From a virus: a stretch of DNA of 20,176 nt. Below, piece by piece: positions 7,696-16,600 of the stretch (its first letter is position 1; every line of letters begins with the position of its first letter). Under the pieces are notes generated by a model, which was not told where the DNA came from, did not search any database, and saw nothing but the letters and a program-made list of their open reading frames with translations. Position numbers and translations under genes: made by a program. The stretch is taken from positions 1 through 20,176 of the IMG/VR virus record IMGVR_UViG_3300025132_000410. One strand, given 5' to 3'.

Positions 7696-9162
7696 ATGGC
7701 AATGTCACAAACAGGTAAGAACATTAGCGTTGTAAAGACGTTTTATAATGATTCTCAAATGACAGACATGAATAGTCTGGCAAATGCGTTGATGTCAAAG
7801 CCTACTGAATTATCTCCAATTATCACACATTTGGCTGGTAGAGACGATAAACGATTCCCATTATCATTTTTGACAGAAGGGGTTGGTAACGTTAAGTCAA
7901 TGGATAGGTTGGAGTATGAATATCGTGTTAGAACTCATACGAGAAAAACACGACCAGTAGCTGCGACAAAATCAACTACGTCAAATGTAGGTTTAGGAGG
8001 TAGTACTTTTGAACTTATATTTCCTGACAAATGGTTCGTTTTCCCATATGTAATTGTAAACTCAGCGGGTGAGCAAGCACGTATAATGAAAGAACCAGAA
8101 CCAGTAGCAGGGGCAAATCAATGGAAGTATACACTTCAATTAGTTAACCCTTCTACATCAGCAGTATTATCTACAGGTTACACTGTAGGAGACTTATGGG
8201 CGCAATTATATGCTCCTGTAGGAGTTGACTTCTCAAGAGGTAATGCTTCTAACTGGGAAACTCCAGGTTTAGTACGAAACAAAATTGGTACAGTAAGAAA
8301 ATCTTATCACATGTCTGGTCACGCACGAGACTATGTTGTTGAGTTTGGATTACCTACTAAAGGAGGTAAAACAACTAAACTTTGGATGGATTATGAAGAA
8401 TATCAACACATGCTTAACTTTAAAGAAGAGTGTGAGATGTTCTATTGGTATGGTCAAAAAACATACGGAAATGATGGTACTACCATGATGAAAGATGAAA
8501 ATGGCCAACCAGTTATCGTTGGACCAGGATTACTAGAACAAATTGTTAATAAAGATTCTTATTCTACTATGACAGAGACTAAGATCAAAAATGTTATTGG
8601 CGATTTATTCTATGGTATGACTGATTCTCAACAAAAACAAGTTACGCTTTATACGGGTACTGGTGGTATGCGTGAATTTGATGAAGCCTTAAAAGGGCAC
8701 TTCCAATCTACTTCTACAGGAGGTGGTAACTGGAAAGTGGGCGGTGAAAACCGATTCATCACAGGTTCAGGTAGATCACTTGGTATGACAGGGTACTTTA
8801 CTTCTTATGAGCACATTGATGGACACACAGTAAATGTAGTTAAACTACCTTTATTTGATCATGGTCCTGTTGCTCAAGCTAGAGCTAAACACCCTACTAC
8901 TGGATTCTCACTAGAATCATACAGAATGGTATTTGTTGATCAATCAAATTATGATGGTCAAGCAAACCTTCAAATGCTTTCTAAAAAAGGAAGAGAAATG
9001 ATGAGATGGTGTGTTGCAGGTAGTGTAGTACCTAGAGGATTTGATTCTTCAAGTTCAAGAGCTTCTGATGTTGACGGCGCGTCTGTCCACATGTTAAAGA
9101 CAGCTGGTATTGTACTTAAAAGATTCGATACTTCTTTAGATATTACGTGTACAGCGTCATAA
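7696..9162 (+). CDS. Major capsid protein
   Basis: A 488-residue protein, the expected size for capsid proteins of crAss-like phages, lying just after the scaffold candidate and 30 bases from it. It should form the HK97-fold shell. The N-terminus 'MAMSQTGKNISVVKTFYNDS' and the segment with 'SPIITHLAGRDDKRFPLSFL' read like a helical N-arm followed by the core. The remainder is rich in Gly and aromatics, with no repeats or membrane segments. Arginine codon use is unusual for this window: 8 of 22 Arg codons are CGA or CGT, whereas the 1297-aa adhesin gene uses AGA or AGG for all 20. This suggests selection on a very highly expressed gene or a different history. A run of possible hairpins follows the stop. 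The identification rests on order, length and remembered resemblance; there is no short diagnostic motif. Confidence 0.82.
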   Translation: MAMSQTGKNISVVKTFYNDSQMTDMNSLANALMSKPTELSPIITHLAGRDDKRFPLSFLTEGVGNVKSMDRLEYEYRVRTHTRKTRPVAATKSTTSNVGLGGSTFELIFPDKWFVFPYVIVNSAGEQARIMKEPEPVAGANQWKYTLQLVNPSTSAVLSTGYTVGDLWAQLYAPVGVDFSRGNASNWETPGLVRNKIGTVRKSYHMSGHARDYVVEFGLPTKGGKTTKLWMDYEEYQHMLNFKEECEMFYWYGQKTYGNDGTTMMKDENGQPVIVGPGLLEQIVNKDSYSTMTETKIKNVIGDLFYGMTDSQQKQVTLYTGTGGMREFDEALKGHFQSTSTGGGNWKVGGENRFITGSGRSLGMTGYFTSYEHIDGHTVNVVKLPLFDHGPVAQARAKHPTTGFSLESYRMVFVDQSNYDGQANLQMLSKKGREMMRWCVAGSVVPRGFDSSSSRASDVDGASVHMLKTAGIVLKRFDTSLDITCTAS

Positions 9163-9165
9163 TAT

Positions 9166-9185
9166 AGCATAAGGATACTTATGTT
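9166..9185 (+). other. Hairpin A after the capsid gene
   Basis: AGCATAAG - GATA - CTTATGTT: eight pairs (one G-T wobble) around a 4-base loop, beginning three bases after the capsid stop. There is no U tract after it, so it is more likely an mRNA 3'-end or stability structure than a classic intrinsic terminator. Confidence 0.5.
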
Positions 9186-9187
9186 AT

Positions 9188-9205
9188 TTCACGTTGCATC
9201 GTGAG
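9188..9205 (+). other. Hairpin B after the capsid gene
   Basis: TTCACG - TTGCAT - CGTGAG: five Watson-Crick pairs plus an outer T-G wobble around a 6-base loop, two bases downstream of hairpin A. It is short, and supported mainly by its place in a series of hairpins. Confidence 0.4.
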
Positions 9206-9233
9206 TCTATATAAATTGGTTTTTAGTTAGGTT

Positions 9234-9251
9234 GTGGGGGTAATTCCCCAC
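9234..9251 (+). other. GC-rich hairpin C after the capsid gene
   Basis: GTGGGG - GTAATT - CCCCAC: six perfect pairs, five of them G-C, around a 6-base loop, in an otherwise AT-rich gap. It is followed by 'cttccgctaaaacc', not a T run, so it resembles a structural or processing element more than an intrinsic terminator. Partial termination cannot be excluded. Confidence 0.55.
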
Positions 9252-9269
9252 TTCCGCTAAAACCTTTAG

Positions 9270-9296
9270 ATAGGAGAGTTATTCTTTCCACCCTAT
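9270..9296 (+). other. Weak hairpin D in the same gap
   Basis: ATAGG (9270-9274) pairs with CCTAT (9292-9296) across a 17-base loop. Five pairs with a long loop is weak evidence alone. It is listed because it completes a four-hairpin series between the capsid gene and the next ATG at 9328. Confidence 0.2.
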
Positions 9297-9327
9297 TAAT
9301 TATTAACTATTAAAAAGAACTGAAATT

Positions 9328-10140
9328 ATGGCAAGTAAAAAAGTCTATTTAAGGAGAAAAGGTATTGATAACTTTCTTCCTGAAGAAGTCCGAGCTGAAG
9401 CGGTTATGAAACTCAGCAGTGTTTTTGTAAACAGACAACCTTTAAAAGGATTTGATTATGAAGACGAAAAAAAATATCTAAAAGGAATATTAGATGTTGA
9501 TCCAGCTAATCATGATTGGCCTAAATATGCAAAATTATTTTGGGCGGAATTAACAGTACCAGTTGGATTTGAAGGTGTTGAATTTGAAATTGGAAAAGAT
9601 GATAAAGGAAACCCTTTGCAAATTATGGATTGGATAAAATATAATTTTGCAATAAGGCATCCTCACACAGCTTTAACAAAAGAAGAAATGGATTCAGATT
9701 ATAGAAAACGTTTTTATATTCAAGATCCTTCAAAAGATGATATTAAAAGAAATCTTAAAATTCAATCTAAAAAAGATGCAGATAAAGAATTTATTAAGAT
9801 TTCTTCTGATAAAAAGAAAATGTGTTGGGTACTTAGAATTTTATCTGATCTTAATCCAGATATTTTAAGTAGAGAGCAGTTAGAAAACTCTTTGTATGAT
9901 ATAAAAGAAAAAGATCATAAAAGATTTTTAAAAGTTGCAACAGATAAACATCTTGAAATGAAAGCAGAAGTTGAGGAATTAGTTTCCGCTGGAGTTTTAA
10001 GAAAAATTGGAAATCAAGTTATCTTTATTGATGAAGTATTAGGTGATACAGTGGATGACACAATAATTCATTTAAAAAATAAAAAGAATTCTGGTAAATT
10101 GACAATATTAAGAGCAAAACTTAAAGAGTTAACAGTTTAA
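9328..10140 (+). CDS. Unassigned protein downstream of the capsid gene (likely virion or assembly protein)
   Basis: A 270-residue soluble, charged and mostly helical protein (many Lys, Asp, Glu) with no signal peptide or membrane segment. I cannot assign a family. Visible segments include 'EEVRAEAVMKLSSVFVNRQP' at the N-terminus, a central 'DWIKYNFAIRHPHTA', and a C-terminal part (about 205-270) with 'EELVSAGVLRKIGNQVIFID' that could be a small winged-helix-like fold. It is followed without a gap by the adaptor-like gene (TAA 10138-10140, ATG 10141), so the two are almost certainly cotranslated. A conserved gene after the capsid gene is usual in crAss-like phages, and a role in the head or at the head-tail junction is a reasonable guess. 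The ATG follows 'gaactgaaatt', with no Shine-Dalgarno site. Confidence 0.6.
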   Translation: MASKKVYLRRKGIDNFLPEEVRAEAVMKLSSVFVNRQPLKGFDYEDEKKYLKGILDVDPANHDWPKYAKLFWAELTVPVGFEGVEFEIGKDDKGNPLQIMDWIKYNFAIRHPHTALTKEEMDSDYRKRFYIQDPSKDDIKRNLKIQSKKDADKEFIKISSDKKKMCWVLRILSDLNPDILSREQLENSLYDIKEKDHKRFLKVATDKHLEMKAEVEELVSAGVLRKIGNQVIFIDEVLGDTVDDTIIHLKNKKNSGKLTILRAKLKELTV

Positions 10141-11373
10141 ATGACAATACAAGAAATGCATGATTCAGTAATGCAGGGCGTTGACAAGATTAACGCCCAA
10201 GTTGCTGACACCTTATTATCAAATGAAATAGATAGAGAACTTAATAAAGCTATCCAAAGATTTGTTAATACAAGATTTCAACAGAATAATAGATATGGAC
10301 AGGGGTTTGAGGAATCTCAAAAAAGAAGAGATGATTTAAGAAGTTTGGTTACAGAAACTGTATATAATACAGATTTTAAAGAAGAGGTTAGAGGATCTAC
10401 TCATCCAAATGGTGCTTTATATGCAGATAGCTTTTCTTTGCCAAATGATTATATGTATATGATTCATTCTATGGCAGGTATACAAAGAATGAATGATTGT
10501 TCAAAAATACCTTATATATTAGAAGATCAAGATTCAATTTATTATTTTGTTATTCCTGTTTCAGACTTTTTAGCTAACGGTGGTACAAATTGGATTGATT
10601 CATTGTGGATAGTTCCGGGAAACCAATTTGAATTGAATTGGGGAAATGAAGGCTTTGGTATGACTAATATATGGACAAACGAAGATTATCAGGGGGTGTC
10701 TTATAATAATAATGAGCAAGAAATTATTGATTCTGTCTTAGATACAGGATTCGGGATGGGACCTGGTTCAGTAACTTTTTATGAAAACTTTATTGGCCCT
10801 ACACCTGGATTTGGAATAATAACTAGTATTAACAACCTTGTGTTTCCAGGATCTATAGTAATTGCTTTTACAAATACACTACTTGCAAATTCATTAGGAG
10901 TAGAAAATGTTAATGCAGACCCTTCTTTAGGAGATGTTCCTACTTTAGTTGGAAGATACAACAATGAAAATGTTGTAAGTACTCCAATTCAGTACCAACA
11001 AGATTTGGGACTAAAAAGAATCCCAAGTACTAAAGACTTTATAAGAGAGTCTTATGCATGCAGAATGGTTCAACATGATGATGTTTTTACAATGTCTAGT
11101 GATCCATTCAATAAAACAAAATACAGTAGTCCTCTTACTGTAATGAGAGGAAATATAATAGATATATATTCAGATGATGAATATATAACAGAGAAGTTAA
11201 GATTAACTTACTTAAGAAAACCTGCTACGGTTTCACAATATTTAAATGCTGGGTGTGATCTTCCAGAACACACTCATCAAGAGATTGTAACATTGGCAGT
11301 GTCTAGTATCTTGGAGGCTATTTCCGATCCGAGGTATCAAACTCATCAAATGGAGATGGGAAATATGGAATAA
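10141..11373 (+). CDS. Head-tail adaptor (ring/connector) protein of the crAss-like type
   Basis: A 410-residue protein that starts on the base after the previous stop. The N-terminal ~70 residues ('MTIQEMHDSVMQGVDKINAQ', then 'NEIDRELNKAIQRFV' and 'GFEESQKRRDDLRSLV') and the C-terminal ~60 ('RLTYLRKPATVSQYL', 'DLPEHTHQEIVTLAVSSILE') are patterns I associate with a protein widespread in phages of Bacteroidota. There it sits below the portal as an adaptor or ring protein. Between them, about residues 140-285, is a Gly/Asn/Phe-rich region ('GFGMGPGSVTFYENFIGP') that looks like an inserted beta domain. Its place between the capsid and tail-region genes fits a neck role. No catalytic motif is seen. 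The exact ring position cannot be decided from sequence. Confidence 0.65.
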   Translation: MTIQEMHDSVMQGVDKINAQVADTLLSNEIDRELNKAIQRFVNTRFQQNNRYGQGFEESQKRRDDLRSLVTETVYNTDFKEEVRGSTHPNGALYADSFSLPNDYMYMIHSMAGIQRMNDCSKIPYILEDQDSIYYFVIPVSDFLANGGTNWIDSLWIVPGNQFELNWGNEGFGMTNIWTNEDYQGVSYNNNEQEIIDSVLDTGFGMGPGSVTFYENFIGPTPGFGIITSINNLVFPGSIVIAFTNTLLANSLGVENVNADPSLGDVPTLVGRYNNENVVSTPIQYQQDLGLKRIPSTKDFIRESYACRMVQHDDVFTMSSDPFNKTKYSSPLTVMRGNIIDIYSDDEYITEKLRLTYLRKPATVSQYLNAGCDLPEHTHQEIVTLAVSSILEAISDPRYQTHQMEMGNME

Positions 11374-11382
11374 TGTAAAATA

Positions 11383-11398
11383 AATATTAATTTTAAAA
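11383..11398 (+). promoter_or_regulatory. A/T leader element AATATTAATTTTAAAA, copy 1
   Basis: The sequence before the ATG at 11408 is nearly the same as that at 12411-12427 (AATATTAATTTTTAAAA, one extra T), before the ATG at 12438. The core AATATTAATT also occurs inside the palindrome before the scaffold gene. A shared leader or weak promoter is possible; low complexity makes it uncertain. Confidence 0.3.
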
Positions 11399-11407
11399 TA
11401 ATTTAAA

Positions 11408-12412
11408 ATGAGACAATTATTAATTGGCGATGGTACTACAAGTGCTATTGCAAACGGTGTTGAAGCCGCTGGTGCCATTGGAATTGAGAAATTAAGTGAA
11501 ACAGGACCTACAAATTTAGTTCCTGGAGATACTATATCGGATACTACACAAATTAGATTTGTACAAGGTACTGCTGATATGGACATCTACACTCCATGGA
11601 TCACCGGAAAACAAATTCTTAGTTATGATGGAAAATCTTATACAGCTCAAGCTGCACAGGTTTCTACATTAACATGGTCAGCAGATGCTACTAATACTTC
11701 TGATATTGATGTAACAGTAAAAATCGTTGAAAGAAATACAATTGGAAATTCTGCAGAAATTAAATCTTATACAGTTACTACTAATACTACTGGTAGCAAT
11801 ATTATTGCTACACAAGCTTTAATTGGAGATAATTTCACAGAACTATTTTATAATGGTTATGATTTGGCTGGTAGTGCTTCTTTAAGTGCAACTAGTTCAG
11901 AGCAACTTCCTGATTGTGTAAAAACAGTTACTTGGAATGGATCTACTGTTATTACTTTAACAGGATGGGAAGCAGGTGAAACACACAGAAAAGGACATAT
12001 TGTGGAATATCCAACAGCTTTTGATGTTTTTGTAGAACATGGTACTGCTGCCGCTGATGGTGGTACAGTAGCTGCAGCTACAGGAACAAGCCCTACTCCA
12101 GGATCTGGAGATGGAGCATTCATTAGAAATTTTGAAGAAAGTTTACAAGGTAGTGGAGCTGGATACTATAATAGAATTCATCTTCCTAAAGCTCCTAATA
12201 GTGGATCTTTATATGGAGTTCTTGCTAGTAATTATGATACTTACTCTATAGTATGTACTAAAGATGGTAGCACATCCCCACAGATAAAAGGTGTAGATAA
12301 CTTAATTGAAATCTATATCGCAATGCCTGCTGGTGATGCAGATGGACTAATCTTTGAGGGTAAACTTAATCCGTGGATGAACTCTGCAGGATTTGGTTCG
12401 GTTAACTTATAA
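11408..12412 (+). CDS. Predicted virion structural protein, beta-rich (function unassigned)
   Basis: A 334-residue protein rich in Thr, Ser, Gly and Ala and poor in Lys and Arg, typical of an exposed phage structural protein. It opens 'MRQLLIGDGTTSAIANGVEA' and continues with predicted beta-strand/turn segments. There is an Ala/Gly/Pro-rich hinge at about 210-236 ('TVAAATGTSPTPGSGDGAF'). The C-terminal portion is more conserved-looking: 'YDTYSIVCTKDGSTSPQIKG', then 'NLIEIYIAMP'. There is no signal peptide or enzyme motif. It lies between the adaptor and another beta-rich protein, so a capsid decoration protein, tail tube or neck protein are all possible; I cannot choose. The start is preceded by an A-rich leader (aataatttaaa-ATG) and no Shine-Dalgarno sequence. 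Confidence 0.6.
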   Translation: MRQLLIGDGTTSAIANGVEAAGAIGIEKLSETGPTNLVPGDTISDTTQIRFVQGTADMDIYTPWITGKQILSYDGKSYTAQAAQVSTLTWSADATNTSDIDVTVKIVERNTIGNSAEIKSYTVTTNTTGSNIIATQALIGDNFTELFYNGYDLAGSASLSATSSEQLPDCVKTVTWNGSTVITLTGWEAGETHRKGHIVEYPTAFDVFVEHGTAAADGGTVAAATGTSPTPGSGDGAFIRNFEESLQGSGAGYYNRIHLPKAPNSGSLYGVLASNYDTYSIVCTKDGSTSPQIKGVDNLIEIYIAMPAGDADGLIFEGKLNPWMNSAGFGSVNL

Positions 12413-12427
12413 TATTAATTTTTAAAA
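12411..12427 (+). promoter_or_regulatory. A/T leader element AATATTAATTTTTAAAA, copy 2
   Basis: Second copy of the leader described at 11383-11398, beginning within the previous stop codon and ending ten bases before the ATG at 12438. It differs from copy 1 by one inserted T. Confidence 0.3.
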
Positions 12428-12437
12428 ATAAAATAAA

Positions 12438-12977
12438 ATGGCAAGAAATAATCATATGAACAATAAATTTCTAGCAGTTGCAGAATTTGATGTTACAAAG
12501 ATGACTTTGCAATCAGACGACAGTACTGCAGGGTGGGATGGATCCGTTTTACCAGTAGGTAGTTATAGTGCTACTAATGGTAAATGTGTTATACCAGACG
12601 GAGCTTTAATGACTAAAGCATATTATGTAGTGCATACAACATTCTCGGATGATGATGCAACAGAAAATGCAGAAATAGAATTAGGATACACTGGTACTAC
12701 AGATGCATTTGTATTAGAATTTGATATTCAAACTTCTGATGCAGACACAGGTATCGATATTTGGGATGCAGGTGCTCATGGTACAAAAGTTGGATTTCCA
12801 GCTTTAGGTGCTGACGGTGCTCACGATACTAATGCTGAAGTAGCTGCATTATATGCAGCAACTTGGATAAAACTTACGGCTGACAAAGAATTATTAATGA
12901 CAGTAACTGATGACCAATTAGATGCTGGATTTATGACTCTTTACGTTGAATACGTACTTACTGGAGATTTATCATAA
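12438..12977 (+). CDS. Small predicted virion protein, jelly-roll-like (decoration or fibre candidate)
   Basis: A 179-residue acidic protein with many Asp, Thr and Ala. The segment at about 54-75, 'IPDGALMTKAYYVVHTTFSD', then 'NAEIELGYTGTTDAFV' and a final 'LMTVTDDQLDAGFMTLYVEY', form the alternating strand pattern that I associate with small virion proteins of many marine phages, of decoration or fibre type. That link is from memory. No catalytic residues, membrane segments or signal peptide are seen. It probably shares transcription with the gene before it (25-base gap), and a strong hairpin after it may end or reduce that transcript. Being small and just before a terminator suits a protein needed in high copy number, but that is inference. 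Confidence 0.55.
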   Translation: MARNNHMNNKFLAVAEFDVTKMTLQSDDSTAGWDGSVLPVGSYSATNGKCVIPDGALMTKAYYVVHTTFSDDDATENAEIELGYTGTTDAFVLEFDIQTSDADTGIDIWDAGAHGTKVGFPALGADGAHDTNAEVAALYAATWIKLTADKELLMTVTDDQLDAGFMTLYVEYVLTGDLS

Positions 12978-12993
12978 TTCATTTAATAACAAT

Positions 12994-13039
12994 ATAGATT
13001 AAGGGGATCTACGGGTCCCCTATATCTATTTAATCTTTT
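12994..13039 (+). terminator. Strong hairpin with C(UACG)G tetraloop and T-rich tail
   Basis: GGGGATC (13003-13009) pairs with GGTCCCC (13014-13020; one T-G wobble) around the loop TACG, giving the very stable C(UACG)G tetraloop in RNA. One A-T pair extends the stem, then after a 2x2 internal loop an outer stem ATAGAT (12994-12999) / ATCTAT (13024-13029) forms. A T-rich stretch 'ttaatctttta' follows. This is the best intrinsic-terminator candidate in the window. It ends about five bases before the next ATG at 13045. Confidence 0.75.
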
Positions 13040-13044
13040 AATTT

Positions 13045-13611
13045 ATGGCAAGTGTAAACTTATCACTAACTTCAGATTGTAGATTATTAACTTATAAAAT
13101 TACTGCACCAATACCAACAGTAGAAGGGGCTGAGTCTCAGGAAGAATTAGAAAATACTGAAAATGTAGTTGCAATTGAAATTTACAATAATGGAGTTTTA
13201 GTCTCTAATACAGATACAGCAATACTTAATTATGCTAATGGAGATGCATTTACTAATACAACAACTATATCTGTTCCTGATGTTATAGGAACAGATCCTG
13301 GTATAATTACAGTTTTAATACAAGATGCTGAAGGAGGCGCTACAAGTGCAGCTATTTTAAGTTCTTGTGAACTAGATTGTTGTTTAGCACAAAAAGTTTT
13401 AGATCTAACAAAATGCACAGATTGTGATTCAAAGTGTAGTGATCAATTAGTTATAAGTCAAAAGATATTTTTATATATGGAATCTATAAGAACTCTTTTA
13501 GGACAATTAGGAAATGATGTAACAATTAATCAAGGAATCATATCTCAAGCACTGGATACATATAATGCCGCAAAAGCATTATGCTCTGGTAGCTGTGGAT
13601 GCAACTGTTAG
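13045..13611 (+). CDS. Cysteine-rich 188-aa protein, probable tail or fibre-associated
   Basis: A 188-residue protein with 11 cysteines: C12, then C108/C112/C113 ('CELDCC'), C124/C127/C131 ('CTDCDSKC') and a C-terminal cluster 180/184/186/188 ('CSGSCGCNC'). The N-terminal ~100 residues look like a small beta domain (Ig-like, 'VAIEIYNNGVLVSN'), followed by helices ('KIFLYMESIRTLLGQLG'). The spacing of the Cys groups suggests either metal binding or disulfides formed outside the cell. I do not recognise a named family. It ends in TAG, the only non-TAA stop among the complete gene ends here. Only two bases separate it from the 1297-aa adhesin gene, itself Cys-rich, so the two probably work together. 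The strong hairpin upstream suggests a new transcript or reduced read-through. No promoter is recognised. Confidence 0.55.
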   Translation: MASVNLSLTSDCRLLTYKITAPIPTVEGAESQEELENTENVVAIEIYNNGVLVSNTDTAILNYANGDAFTNTTTISVPDVIGTDPGIITVLIQDAEGGATSAAILSSCELDCCLAQKVLDLTKCTDCDSKCSDQLVISQKIFLYMESIRTLLGQLGNDVTINQGIISQALDTYNAAKALCSGSCGCNC

Positions 13612-13613
13612 AA

Positions 13614-16600
13614 ATGGCTAAAACAAAAAATCTATCAACAAGTAAATCTAAATTAGATCCTAGGTGGGATAAATATTCTAGTGCAGCTACTATAGCTACA
13701 TCAGGAGTATTTTCATCTAATATGCCTAAATTAGCACAAGGAGTAGTTTACCTTCAAAATAATAATAGGTTAATTGTAGATATTAGATATAAACATGATA
13801 AAGAGTATGATAGAATTGTTAATGTTATTGATAAATCAAAATCTAAAAAATTAACTATAGAATTTGGTAATGAGGGTAATATTACGTTAACGTATAAAAA
13901 TTGGAATAAAAAACTTTCTTCTACCAAAGAATTAGTTTTAATATTTGCATCAGGTTATAGAAAAACTATAACTTTAAAAATACCTGGTACAAATTCTAAA
14001 TTACAAAATTCTGTAGAGAGTGTAACTTCTATATTAACATCTTCTCCATATGAAAATATGTTATCTGTAGATGTTCAAGATGTTTTAAATAGCAGTAATC
14101 AATTATTAGTTGGAGTGTATCCAAAAGCAGATCCTTATAATGTGTTTAATTATAAAGGAGTGTTTGCTTATAATCTTCCATTTGCTTATTATATAAATTC
14201 AGATTCTCTTAATGAAGTATTTGTTAAAAATGGAATAACTTCTTCAAATAAAAATGTAGACAAAGGAATGTCTTCAAGAGGTGTAGGACATCTACACCCC
14301 GCACCAAAAGCTCAAGAGATACACTTTTTAAATGTGTCTTCATCTGGACAAGATATAATAAAAAATAATTTAGAATTAAATTCTGTAGCAAATTCTAACT
14401 CTTTTACGTACGGATTTGTGTATGGTGAAAATTTATATGATATTCCAGATGATGCTCCAGATTTCTATGTATGTATGGACGAAGGAGATTCTTCATATTA
14501 TAGAACAACTAATCAAGATTGTGATGGTAATACGATATCAGAAAAATATTTAATTGGTACTAGTCCTGCTAGATTTTTAGACGGACAATGTTGCACACTT
14601 AATTGTGATGGGTTTTCTATTAAATTAATAAATACTACTTTAGCTAATGCAGATTGGGGAGCAAGCGAGGGAAAAATAAAAGCTATAGTTACAGGAGGTC
14701 AAGGAGATTGGACATATAAAGTTGAAAATAATACAACTGGAGTATCTACAACAGTTGCTACAGCAGAATCAGAATATGAATTTACAGGATTAGCTTTTGC
14801 AACTTCTAATGATAGTCCATACAAAGTAACAGTAACAGATTCTAATACCTGTAGTACAATAGCTTATATACATTTAAGTAAAAGTGTTAATGTAAACGAT
14901 GGGTTATTACAAGGATGTACAGATTCTGGTGGTTTAAATTACGATTCAACTGCAGATGTAAACACAGGATGTTTATTTTGCTTAGCTGAAGGCCCTAGAG
15001 GAGAAAGTTATAAAAATTTAAGTTTTGGAATGAGTGCTGCTACAAGTAAAGCGTTAGGAGCAGAACTTATTGTAAATGAAAGTAGTAAAGTTACACATGC
15101 AACTGCAAGTGGAAATAGCGATGGAAAAATAAGTTTTAAAGGATCTATATTTCCTGCTGCATTACCTGAAATTGATAAAGATTCAGACGAAGCTTTTAGA
15201 TTTAAATTATATTCTTTAGGATCAGGAGAAAATGCAAATAATAAAACTAAAGCGGAAATATTAGCTTTAAGTGCAACAACAACAGTAGCTAGTGTTCCAG
15301 ATTTAGAGCATGAGTTTAGTAGTTTAGCTCCAGGATGGTATGCCATAAGTATAGAAGTTTTAAATCTTGGTACTTTAACAGAATGTGTAAGTGTTTATAG
15401 ATTTGAGGTTAAGTATGGAGGATGTATGGACAAGTTAGCTGACAATTATGATAAAGATGCTACTTATGATAATGGAGGTTGTACTTATGTCTGTAACGAA
15501 GAAGTAGTAGGAATTATTACTGAAAGTCTTGAAAATAAGTGTTTAAAAACTGTTAGAGTAAATAGAAAAAAGAAGCACGAAAATATAACTTGGAAAATAG
15601 GAACAGAAACAAAATCTGGACCAGGTCCTCATTTAGCAAAACCAGGAGATTATGTACATGTATATATAGAGAATACAAAAACAAAATGTTCTAATACAGG
15701 AGAAGCTTTTATAAAAGAAGAAGATTGTACTCAATCAATGATTAAAAAAGCATACTCTAATAGCATATTAAATTCTGGAGGATGTACAGATAATACAGCT
15801 TTTAATTATAATTGTGATGCTATTTTTGATGACGGGACATGTATACCTGTTGTACAAGGATGTATGGATATGGAATCTCCAAGTTATAGTCCAACTGCAA
15901 ATGTAGATGATGGATCATGTATAGAATATTTAGAAGGATGTCTTAATCCTCAAGCTTTAAATTACAATCCATTAGTTACTTTACATACTGAAGTATTATG
16001 TATGTATAGTGGAGTAAAATTACTAAATGTTATATCAGCTTTACCATGCCCATCAAGCCCTGGTACTTCTATTCCTATTTATGATGTAAACGCTAATTTG
16101 ACGACTGTTGTTTTTAATATGGTATCAAGTACTTCAGTAGGAACAGGATCTACTCTTAAAGCATATAAACTTCCACATAATACTATTTTAGAACAAGGAT
16201 TTTCTATTGATACATTAACATTTCCTTTAGAGGATAGTGGAATGGAACCTGATGCAACATGGAAGTTCACAGGACTTGATTCTCCTTTTTATTCTTCTCC
16301 TTTTGCTGGTATAGGTCCAGATTTTCTTCTTTGGGGAGGCGCACCAAATTACGAGCCTTATTTATTAGATACGGGCGGTGATGGTTTAGCTACAATTCAG
16401 CTTGATGGCACATATACTGCAAATAGTGGTTCTTTAGGATATGGAGCTTATATATTTGAATTAAAAGTAATAACAAATGGAAAAGTTTTTTACTCTAGAA
16501 TATGGAGGCAATTGCCAAGTAATTGTCCAGCTATTCAAAGCGGGCAAGATTTAGACCCTGCTTCTAATTATGATGGGGGTGGGTCTAAACAAAAGGGATG

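Noticed and set aside
13609-13611. TAG recoding, as known in some crAss-like phages
   Set aside because: This is the only TAG gene end; all long genes are intact under the standard code. Reading through this TAG leads to another TAG soon after in a frame that is not otherwise coding.
13599-13613. Upstream ATG at 13599 as start of the adhesin
   Set aside because: It would overlap the end of the Cys-rich gene by 13 bases. The ATG at 13614 sits two bases after that stop with an A-rich leader, giving a natural MAKTKN start.
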